The notes beneath the pieces were generated by a model. That model was given only the letters and a program-made list of their open reading frames with translations. It was not told the DNA's origin and searched no databases. The translations under genes and the position numbers were made by a program. Shown piece after piece: positions 40,776 to 46,724 of a stretch of 46,724 nucleotides of DNA. Numbering within the stretch: the stretch's first letter is position 1; the number at the start of each line of letters is the position of its first letter. This DNA is from Bacteroidales bacterium (GTDB lineage Bacteria > Bacteroidota > Bacteroidia > Bacteroidales > UBA3663): contig JAEDEY010000004.1 in NCBI GenBank assembly GCA_016293065.1, positions 1 through 46,724 of the forward strand. The letters are read 5' to 3'.

Positions 40776-41857
40776 TGTTCAATCAATTTATAAAGAGCTG
40801 CCGCATTGCATCCTCCAAAGCCCGACATAAGTTTTACAAATTGCTTCTTGTCTGTACTGCGATGCTTTGCCGACATTATTAGTTCATGACAAGTGCCAGA
40901 TGCGTGATAGTTGCGCGTACCAGGAATCCAACCTTCTCTTATGGCGTGCATCATGACGATGGTTTCAACCAGTCCTGCAGCTCCCATAGTGTGTCCGTAA
41001 TAGCCCTTGAGACTGTTGACGGGCACCTGAAGCAGTCCTGCTCTGCTGATGGCATTCGACTCCATATCGTCATTGTACAATGTCGCCGTTCCATGTGCAT
41101 TGACACATGCCAGGCTCTCTATGTCTTCGTCTTTGATGACTTGCATGAGTGCTCTGTAACTGCCTTCGGCTGTCCGCGATGGCCCACTGATGTGGAACGC
41201 ATCATTGCGTATGGCACCCTTTGTCATAGCCCACATAGGTTTGTTGCTGTACGATGGCTTTTCTTTGCCAAAGACGATTGTGGCAGCGGCTTCTCCAAGA
41301 TTCAGTCCGTTGCGGTCTTCATCGAATGGCCTGCATTCATCTTTGCTCAAAGCCTTGAACGATTGGAAACCCGAGACAATGAATTTTGACTGAACATCGC
41401 ATCCAGTAACTATGACTGTGTCATATATTCCTGTTTCTATCATTCGCATGGCATCTATCTGGGCAGATAGTCCGCTGATGCATGCATTGCTCACAGTCAC
41501 TGGTGTCGTCGAAAGACCGATTGCTTCTGCTATCTGCCGTGCGCTCTCGGCAAATGGCTCACCTTCATCTCCTGTGGTATCACCCTTTGTCGATGATAGC
41601 ACCAACCCAACGCGAGGCGACGTAAAGTCTATTTGCTGCAAATGCGATATGGCTTCCCTTATTGACGATATGACTACTGTCTTATAGTTCTTGTGCTCAA
41701 ATCTACCGTTGGGGAAAAGCGATCCCATGAAGGGCTCTGGCATGTCCCATAGTTGATGCAACGACAGGGCAGTACTGAATGCACGCACAGCTTCGACATT
41801 GTCACGAGTAGTATCGCCGAGAGGTGAGGTGATGTTGTCTGCTAATCTGTATATCAT
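40772..41857 (-). CDS. Beta-ketoacyl-ACP synthase family protein
   Basis: A 361-residue condensing enzyme with C126 in SNACISG, H255 in VNAHGTATLYND and H289 in YGHTMGAAG, so the full Cys-His-His set is kept. It is about 50 residues shorter than FabF, chiefly at the N-terminus. I chose the ATG at 41855-41857, which overlaps the methyltransferase stop by four bases (ATGA). A longer in-frame reading to 42025 would add 56 residues that overlap the methyltransferase and show no family similarity. It is the first of two ketosynthases in the operon; two such enzymes plus a dedicated ACP fit a specialised fatty-acid or aryl-polyene-like pathway. Confidence 0.88.
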   Translation of the reverse strand: MIYRLADNITSPLGDTTRDNVEAVRAFSTALSLHQLWDMPEPFMGSLFPNGRFEHKNYKTVVISSIREAISHLQQIDFTSPRVGLVLSSTKGDTTGDEGEPFAESARQIAEAIGLSTTPVTVSNACISGLSAQIDAMRMIETGIYDTVIVTGCDVQSKFIVSGFQSFKALSKDECRPFDEDRNGLNLGEAAATIVFGKEKPSYSNKPMWAMTKGAIRNDAFHISGPSRTAEGSYRALMQVIKDEDIESLACVNAHGTATLYNDDMESNAISRAGLLQVPVNSLKGYYGHTMGAAGLVETIVMMHAIREGWIPGTRNYHASGTCHELIMSAKHRSTDKKQFVKLMSGFGGCNAAALYKLIEQ

Positions 41858-42957
41858 TTTGCCAGTCTGCAAATCAGTATAGAGTGTCCTTGTCCGAGAT
41901 GATCCACAATCTTTTCCACCTCCAGGCCAGCGGCTTTCACATAGTTTATCATGTCGGCTGAATGGTACATCTTGGAGTTGCCATTGGCCAACGCCGTGAA
42001 GTAAAGACTGGTGAGAGTGAGACACATTGCTGCTGTCTCATATTTCTGACGATCCCAGAGAGTCTCCATGATATACAGTCGCGACTCCTTGTCCATAATC
42101 TTTGCTGCACGCTTCAGGAGACTCACAATTTGTTCTCCGCTGAAACAATCAAGGAACTGCGACATCCATATCGCATCATAATGCTTGTCGGTAGGCAACG
42201 ATGATTCAGGGTCAAGCAGATTGGCGCCAAAGCCGTCAATACGTTCGGCTCCAGGCTTGCCCTTGGTGGCTTCTTTCATGAGCCCTATTTGCTGAGGCAG
42301 ATCCATAATCGTGACTTTCACATCAGGATTATATGTCACACACTGCATTGCCCATCGGCCGGTATTGCCTCCAACGTCAAGTAGGGTGCGTGTGTTGTGA
42401 TGGTCAAACACAATTTTCAGAGCTTCAGGGAAAGAACTGTCACTATAGAAGTGGTCAAATCCAAACCAGCTCTTCTGCACCTGTGGCTCAAGCGACGACA
42501 ACCCTTCGTAGATTGTTGGCCAATCGCCCAATGTCTTCAGTCCTGCTGGACGTCCCTCCTTGAGCGCTTCCTCAAGATAGAACCAACCTCGATAGTTGAC
42601 ATCATGGTTGAAGTCGATATTGGCACGTGTCGCAGGGTCGTGCAGAAGAAAATATCCTGTCTTCGAGAGTTTGAACTTGTCTGTTTCGTCATCTATCAGT
42701 ATTGTGCCAATGCTTAGCGAAGCATCAGTGAGGCACTTCACTGCATAATCCGACAGACCTGTGGCTTCCACAAGTTCTTCGCAAGTCATTCCTTGGCTAT
42801 GGTCGTTGAGCAGATCAAGTATGCCGAATTTTATCATCAGTCGCGATGCCTGAAAGACAACTGGGCCGAAGGCGATAAACTCTGCCAATCGCTGCGCGTC
42901 GAATGCCGACATCTTCTCTTTCGTGTATTTCTTTTTCAATGCTTCCGACAGATTCAT
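41854..42957 (-). CDS. SAM-dependent O-methyltransferase (first gene of the ketosynthase operon)
   Basis: A 367-residue enzyme with the two-domain plan of small-molecule O-methyltransferases: an N-terminal winged-helix dimerisation domain (about 20-120, MTCEELVEATGLSDYAVKCL) and a C-terminal Rossmann domain with the SAM motif LLDVGGNTGRWA (near 190), an acidic loop IMDLPQQ and motif WMSQFLDCF. I chose the ATG at 42957; an in-frame start at 43041 would lie upstream of the predicted promoter. It heads the minus-strand operon, with translation coupled to the next ketosynthase. Methyltransferases of this kind methylate hydroxyls on aromatic head groups in aryl polyene pathways, which fits the context, but the substrate is not known. 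Confidence 0.88.
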   Translation of the reverse strand: MNLSEALKKKYTKEKMSAFDAQRLAEFIAFGPVVFQASRLMIKFGILDLLNDHSQGMTCEELVEATGLSDYAVKCLTDASLSIGTILIDDETDKFKLSKTGYFLLHDPATRANIDFNHDVNYRGWFYLEEALKEGRPAGLKTLGDWPTIYEGLSSLEPQVQKSWFGFDHFYSDSSFPEALKIVFDHHNTRTLLDVGGNTGRWAMQCVTYNPDVKVTIMDLPQQIGLMKEATKGKPGAERIDGFGANLLDPESSLPTDKHYDAIWMSQFLDCFSGEQIVSLLKRAAKIMDKESRLYIMETLWDRQKYETAAMCLTLTSLYFTALANGNSKMYHSADMINYVKAAGLEVEKIVDHLGQGHSILICRLAK

Positions 42958-43042
42958 ATTGCTATTAATTAATAATGTTTGACAATCCTTTTGATACTCA
43001 GTATTGTTCGGTTTGTATGATGAACCATGCAAATCAAACAAG

Positions 43043-43072
43043 CAAATTTAGTCAAATTATTTGAAAGTTCAA
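43043..43072 (-). promoter_or_regulatory. Candidate promoter for the ketosynthase operon
   Basis: On the minus strand TAAATTTG (43050-43043) is an exact -7 match and TTG (43072-43070) lies 19 bases upstream. Transcription would start near 43038, giving a leader of about 80 bases before the methyltransferase ATG. Confidence 0.55.
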
Positions 43073-43122
43073 CATATAACCGCCAAAAACTTCTCTCTTC
43101 TTCATGTTTTTCTTGTTAATTA

Positions 43123-43154
43123 TTTGTTTTTGTAATGTATATTTCTTAGCTTTG
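43123..43154 (+). promoter_or_regulatory. Candidate promoter for crcB
   Basis: TTTG at 43123-43126 and TAGCTTTG at 43147-43154 are separated by 20 bases, a good Bacteroidetes promoter match. The region between it and the crcB ATG (64 bases) shows no fluoride riboswitch signature. Confidence 0.6.
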
Positions 43155-43218
43155 CAACACTTATATGCGAGATTCTCGACCCAAGCTTCATAAAGGCTGT
43201 TTATGAAATCTGTTAATA

Positions 43219-43584
43219 ATGAAGACAATTTTCTTTATTGCTATCGGGGGTGCTGTCGGTAGCGTCTTGAGATATCTTATATCCAGAATCTTTACCACCA
43301 GTTTTCCTCTTGGGACATTGGTGGTGAATGTGATAGGCTGTCTCCTGATTGGTTTCTTCTATGGCATTTTCGCCAATCGTGGTTGTCATCTGAGTTCCGA
43401 GGTCAGGGCAATGCTGACAGTGGGTCTCTGTGGAGGATTCACCACATTCTCGACTTTCATCAACGACAGCTGCAAACTTGTTTCGCTCGATCAGTATCTT
43501 CAGGCAGGGCTGTATTTGTCGTTAAGCATCATATTAGGTTTTTTTGCCCTCTATCTAGGTCAGAAAACGTCATTATTTGTCTAA
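43219..43584 (+). CDS. crcB: Fluoride exporter CrcB/Fluc
   Basis: A 121-residue membrane protein with four helices (about 3-22, 32-52, 65-83 and 95-115). The family signatures GGAVGSVLRYL (near residues 9-19), GTLVVNVIGCLLIGF (near 32-46) and GLCGGFTTFSTF (near 69-80) are present; the Asn and the Phe residues line the fluoride pores of the dual-topology dimer. It removes fluoride and protects against its toxicity. It has a promoter facing away from the ketosynthase operon and is followed by tatC after 24 bases. Confidence 0.95.
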   Translation: MKTIFFIAIGGAVGSVLRYLISRIFTTSFPLGTLVVNVIGCLLIGFFYGIFANRGCHLSSEVRAMLTVGLCGGFTTFSTFINDSCKLVSLDQYLQAGLYLSLSIILGFFALYLGQKTSLFV

Positions 43585-43608
43585 GGTCTAATTTATATTG
43601 AGTTTATC

Positions 43609-44394
43609 GTGAGTGTAGAAGAAAGCAGAATGTCGTTTGGCGATCATCTTGAGGTGTTGCGCAAGATGCTCTTCCGTGTGTTGGTTGTGGTCACATCGTG
43701 TGCCACAGCCGTGTTCTGTTTCAAGGACGAGACTTTTGCCGTGCTTCTTGCTCCTCGCAATACCGACTTCATCACCTTCCGCGCCATCGAGCGGATAATG
43801 CATCTTTTTGGCAGTACTTTCCGTTTCGAGTCATACAACATCCAGCTCATCAGCACCGAGCTGTCGTCTCAGTTCTTGACTCATCTTGAGAGCTCTTTCA
43901 TTATCGGTGCGGTCGTGTCTTCGCCTTTCATCATCTACCAGCTATATCGTTTCATCAGCCCTGCGCTCTACGACAACGAACGTCGCTATTCTGTCGGCAT
44001 TTGTCTGACCAGCTATTTCCTTTTCATGCTTGGAGTGGTAATGAACTATTTCATTCTCTTTCCCATTGCCTTTCGCTTCCTTGCCACCTATCAGGTAGAT
44101 GCTGCTGTGGTCAGCACCATCACTATCAGTTCTTATATCTCCACTTTCGCCACTCTCTCGCTCTCCATGGGGCTGGTCTTCGAGTTGCCTGTCCTGAGTT
44201 TCATCCTTGCCAAGCTTGACGTCCTCTCGGCTTCTTTCATGAAGCAATACCGGCGTCATGCGCTCGTCCTCATTATGGTGGTCGCTGCTTTCATTACACC
44301 TCCCGATATCTTCACTCTATGTCTTCTCACGATACCTCTGTATTTACTTTATGAGGTGTCTATTGTGATTGTTTCAAAAGTACATGGCAAGTAA
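43609..44394 (+). CDS. tatC: Twin-arginine translocase subunit TatC
   Basis: A 261-residue inner-membrane protein with six helices. It begins from GTG (MSVEESRMSFGDHLEVLR); an internal ATG seven codons in is an alternative. The signature SPFIIYQLYRFISPALY (near 104-120) and the ITPPD near 226 are diagnostic. In the N-terminal cytoplasmic signature the family glutamate of HLxELR appears as valine (HLEVLRK); I recall similar sequences in Prevotella and Bacteroides TatC. TatC recognises twin-arginine signal peptides and exports folded proteins. No tatA/tatB gene is next to it here. Confidence 0.93.
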   Translation: MSVEESRMSFGDHLEVLRKMLFRVLVVVTSCATAVFCFKDETFAVLLAPRNTDFITFRAIERIMHLFGSTFRFESYNIQLISTELSSQFLTHLESSFIIGAVVSSPFIIYQLYRFISPALYDNERRYSVGICLTSYFLFMLGVVMNYFILFPIAFRFLATYQVDAAVVSTITISSYISTFATLSLSMGLVFELPVLSFILAKLDVLSASFMKQYRRHALVLIMVVAAFITPPDIFTLCLLTIPLYLLYEVSIVIVSKVHGK

Positions 44395-44459
44395 CTTTTT
44401 TGGGGAAATCGAGTGTTTATGATTAATATTTGACAGTCTTTGTTGAATTTCTCAGATAA

Positions 44460-44493
44460 TTTGCGCAAGTTCAAAATATTTTTTCCATATTTG
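44460..44493 (+). promoter_or_regulatory. Weak candidate promoter for the CE15 gene
   Basis: CATATTTG (44486-44493) differs from TAnnTTTG at the first base, and TTTG at 44460-44463 lies 22 bases upstream. The match is imperfect. The 158-bp gap between tatC and the esterase holds nothing else that I recognise. Confidence 0.3.
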
Positions 44494-44552
44494 CAAATGT
44501 TTTCTTACATTACCAATCGATTAACCGGAAGCTTGCTTCTTAGCTAAACAAA

Positions 44553-45926
44553 ATGAAACACGTTATCTTGCTTATTTCTGCCTTATTGATAGGCAGTGTT
44601 TCTGCGTCTTTCGCGCAGTTCCCTTCGATGAATGTCAATCGCGACAGTCTTAATCGTCTGACCGACGAGGATTATGCCAATATGGTCAAACAGCTTGGCA
44701 TCAATGAGCCTCGACCAGGACGTGACCCCAACAATCCAGCCAGCAACCGCTTGCCTAACTACGATGAGCTGATTGCCAATCCTTATCTCTATTATCCCGA
44801 TCCTTTCACTTCTTTCGATGGAAAGAAGATACGCAATGCTCGTCAGTGGAACAAGATACGTCGTCCTGAGCTTGTCGAGTATTTCGCGCGTGAGGTTTAT
44901 GGACGCGTGCCCGACGATGTGCCTGCTGTCGATTGGCAGGTAGTGAGCGAGGAAAAGATTGACATGGATGGCATTGCCTGCATCAACCGCGTCCTCTCTG
45001 GTGTGGTCGATAATTCTGCTTGTCCTTCTATCAAGGTCAATATTCAGGCATCGGTGGTCTATCCCGAGGGAGCGGTCAATGTGCCTGTGATAGTTGAGTT
45101 CGGCTTCATGGCTGGTCGCCCTACTCCTAAGGCCATGAGCTTTGGTCCTACGCCTCCCGATCCTGCCGAGTCTTGGCAGATGCTGGTGGTGCGTCGTGGT
45201 TGGGCTGCTGCTACTATCGTCACTGGTTCTATTCAGGCTGATGGCGGACATGGCTTGCGCCGTGGAATAGTTGGTCTCTGCAATAAGGGAGGTTTCCGCA
45301 AGCCCGACGATTGGGGGGCTCTTCGCGCTTGGGCATGGGGTGCTTCTAAACTGCTCGACTATTTCGAGACCGAGAAAGCGTTCGATGCTACTAAGGTCGC
45401 TATCGAGGGTGTGTCGCGCAATGGTAAGGCAGCTCTTGTCACTATGGTTTTCGACCAGCGTTTTGCTGCTGGCTTCATCGCTTCTTCGGGTAAGGGTGGT
45501 GCCACTGGCTGGCGTCGTTTCTGTGGCGAGAGTCTTGAGAATCTCACTGGAGCAGGCGAGTATCACTGGATGGCAGGCAACTTCATCAAGTATGGCGCCG
45601 ACCCTCTCACTGCCAACGACCTGCTTGTCGATCAGCATGAGTTCATAGGTCTCTGTGCTCCACGTCTCTGTCTCATCTCAAGTGGTGTGTTCGACATCGA
45701 CAGATGGCAGGACATTATGGGAATGTTTATGATGACACATAAGGCTTCGGCTATTTACGAGCTGCTTGGAGCCAAGGGAATAGACACCGATATGGTTCCG
45801 CGTGTCGATGTAGGTCTTCTCGATGGCCAGCTTACTTATCGTCAGCACCATGGCGGACATGAAGCAGGTCCAAACTGGCCAGTCTTCCTCGACCTTTTCG
45901 AAAGGGAAGTAGTTGCTAAGAAATAG
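44553..45926 (+). CDS. Glucuronoyl esterase, carbohydrate esterase family 15
   Basis: A 457-residue exported alpha/beta hydrolase. The signal peptide spans about 1-21 (ending SFAQ). The catalytic serine is S288 in GVSRNGK, the CE15 form of the nucleophile elbow (usually GCSRxGK), and the catalytic histidine is probably H436 in HHGGHEAGPNW. Nearby are ASSGKGGATGWRRF, an expected acidic/oxyanion region, and LCAPRLCLISSGV. CE15 enzymes cleave ester bonds between glucuronic acid side chains of xylan and lignin alcohols. The Cys before the Ser is Val here. It stands without other polysaccharide-utilisation genes, which leaves the natural substrate open. The start and lack of neighbouring hydrolases suggest a single-gene unit; the next gene is convergent and starts directly at its stop. 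Confidence 0.9.
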   Translation: MKHVILLISALLIGSVSASFAQFPSMNVNRDSLNRLTDEDYANMVKQLGINEPRPGRDPNNPASNRLPNYDELIANPYLYYPDPFTSFDGKKIRNARQWNKIRRPELVEYFAREVYGRVPDDVPAVDWQVVSEEKIDMDGIACINRVLSGVVDNSACPSIKVNIQASVVYPEGAVNVPVIVEFGFMAGRPTPKAMSFGPTPPDPAESWQMLVVRRGWAAATIVTGSIQADGGHGLRRGIVGLCNKGGFRKPDDWGALRAWAWGASKLLDYFETEKAFDATKVAIEGVSRNGKAALVTMVFDQRFAAGFIASSGKGGATGWRRFCGESLENLTGAGEYHWMAGNFIKYGADPLTANDLLVDQHEFIGLCAPRLCLISSGVFDIDRWQDIMGMFMMTHKASAIYELLGAKGIDTDMVPRVDVGLLDGQLTYRQHHGGHEAGPNWPVFLDLFEREVVAKK

Positions 45927-46724
45927 TTATGACTGAATACTCAGAGCCGCACCAATGGCGGTCATGAACTCTGGGTTCTTTGGAATGATGATTTTGATCC
46001 TATAAAGTTTTTCGATCTCTGCAAAGATGTCTGTTGCATGGGGCAATGTCACCATTCTTCCCAAAAACACGAAGTTGTGTATTCCACATCCTTGTCCTGC
46101 AAGATTGGCCATCACGCCAATGTTCTGCAGGATGAGGTTGACCAAGCCAAGAACAATGTCTTGTGGACGTGAGTCTCTGACAAACTTGCCAAGGTTGATG
46201 GCTGTGGCATCGAGGGGCAGGTCTGGCAATTCGCTCTGACTCACTTCGCCTATCGTCTTGTCAATTCTGCTCAGATCGCCTTTTTCGGCAAGCATCCTCA
46301 GATGTTGCCAGCCTCCGCCTTGCATTACTATGTGGAATAGGCTGAAGAGCGTACCACCTCCCATGGCACTGCCTCCGATATGGGTTGCTACGCCCGAACT
46401 GACTCTGACAAAACTGGTGGCACTGCCTATCGATGCCACGATGAAGTTCTTTGAGTGACATACAAAACTCGCTGCTTTGGCATTAGCCTGAAACTCATCT
46501 ACTCTTTTGAAGACGTGTCCCTTTATGCCATGAAACGATGTCGCACCTACGCCTGTCACAGCTATGTTGTCAAGGTTCGATTTATTCGGAATGTTTGTTG
46601 CAATATACTTTTCGAGCCGCTCAGGCTTGAACGGTTCGTCCCATATTTCCAAACAACTTGCTGTAGTGCCATTCAGCACTGCAACCTTGGTGGCACTGAT
46701 GCCTATATCAACTCCTATTGTCAT
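45927..46724 (-). CDS. coaW: Type II pantothenate kinase
   Basis: A 265-residue enzyme of the acetate kinase/sugar kinase/Hsp70 (ASKHA) fold that phosphorylates pantothenate in the first step of coenzyme A synthesis. It begins MTIGVDIGISATKVAVL, the phosphate-1 motif, at the last bases of the window, and this looks like a natural N-terminus, though an upstream extension cannot be excluded. Other motifs are IGSATSFVRV (phosphate 2), GGSAMGGGT and FLGRMVTLPHA. Type II PanK enzymes are usually found in staphylococci, some other bacteria and eukaryotes, and Bacteroidetes commonly have a type III enzyme as well, so this gene may be an additional or alternative kinase. Its stop directly abuts the CE15 stop. 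Confidence 0.87.
   Translation of the reverse strand: MTIGVDIGISATKVAVLNGTTASCLEIWDEPFKPERLEKYIATNIPNKSNLDNIAVTGVGATSFHGIKGHVFKRVDEFQANAKAASFVCHSKNFIVASIGSATSFVRVSSGVATHIGGSAMGGGTLFSLFHIVMQGGGWQHLRMLAEKGDLSRIDKTIGEVSQSELPDLPLDATAINLGKFVRDSRPQDIVLGLVNLILQNIGVMANLAGQGCGIHNFVFLGRMVTLPHATDIFAEIEKLYRIKIIIPKNPEFMTAIGAALSIQS

Noticed and set aside
41858..42025. N-terminal extension of the 361-residue ketosynthase
   Set aside because: The 56 extra residues overlap the methyltransferase gene in another frame and show no ketosynthase similarity; the ATG at 41857 gives a coupled ATGA junction.
43155..43218. Possible fluoride riboswitch upstream of crcB
   Set aside because: The leader has no conserved crcB-motif core that I can recognise and is short.
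44583..45638. A 351-codon open frame on the minus strand inside the CE15 gene
   Set aside because: It is fully antisense to a gene with clear catalytic motifs, shows no recognisable domain and is rich in residues typical of shadow frames.

Overview
The window looks like a chromosomal core segment of a Bacteroidales bacterium, most likely Prevotellaceae. The evidence is the gene set: a complete Bat operon, a MetA acyltransferase with Glu111, a PorE-like type IX secretion lipoprotein, a BT_3928/DoxX-like protein, DUF1599, DUF4296, a HU-LysM protein and an IleS2-type isoleucyl-tRNA synthetase. Repeated TAnnTTTG promoter elements, typical of the Bacteroidetes sigma factor, also support this. I see no rRNA, tRNA, CRISPR array, insertion sequence, prophage or SusC/SusD pair, and no gene-free stretch above 300 bp.

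Layout. Positions 1-3.07 kb (minus) hold the N-terminal part of a SpmA/SpmB-type nucleoside-recognition membrane protein, an MlaD-type MCE protein and an N-acetylmuramoyl-L-alanine amidase. From a divergent promoter region, aroE and ileS run on the plus strand (3.2-7.6 kb). Next come a degenerate DksA-like protein, lspA, a DUF4296 lipoprotein and dacB (7.7-11.05 kb), then rsmI, a coiled-coil lipoprotein and metA (11.1-13.7 kb). A long operon at 13.8-22.2 kb encodes MoxR, a DUF58 protein, an extra membrane protein and BatA-E. The porE-like gene is convergent with batE and divergent from a GH35 beta-galactosidase, which is followed by an orphan LytS-like kinase. The end of the kinase gene overlaps the end of the minus-strand clpC gene by 57 bp.

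The plus-strand block at 30.0-35.4 kb holds a HU protein, a HU-transmembrane-LysM fusion, DUF1599, a DoxX-like protein, tpiA, a SPOR protein, folE and folK. The minus-strand block at 43.0-35.4 kb is a tightly overlapping nine-gene operon: O-methyltransferase, ketosynthase, truncated ketosynthase-like protein, acyl carrier protein, ketosynthase fused to a degenerate ketosynthase half, small DMT-family transporter, GT2 glycosyltransferase, PlsC-type acyltransferase and alpha/beta hydrolase. It resembles part of an aryl-polyene/flexirubin-like specialised lipid pathway and is the best candidate for unusual biology here. The window ends with crcB, tatC and a CE15 glucuronoyl esterase on the plus strand and a type II pantothenate kinase on the minus strand.

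Other points of note: the IleS signature motif is in swapped GXHH form, which is linked to mupirocin hyper-resistance in IleS2 enzymes. The HU-LysM protein could physically join DNA and peptidoglycan. Two intergenic arrays of a TGATTAN heptamer place stop codons in all six frames. A terminator-like hairpin abuts the start codon of the SPOR gene. Assignments rest on reading motifs by eye; no database search was possible.
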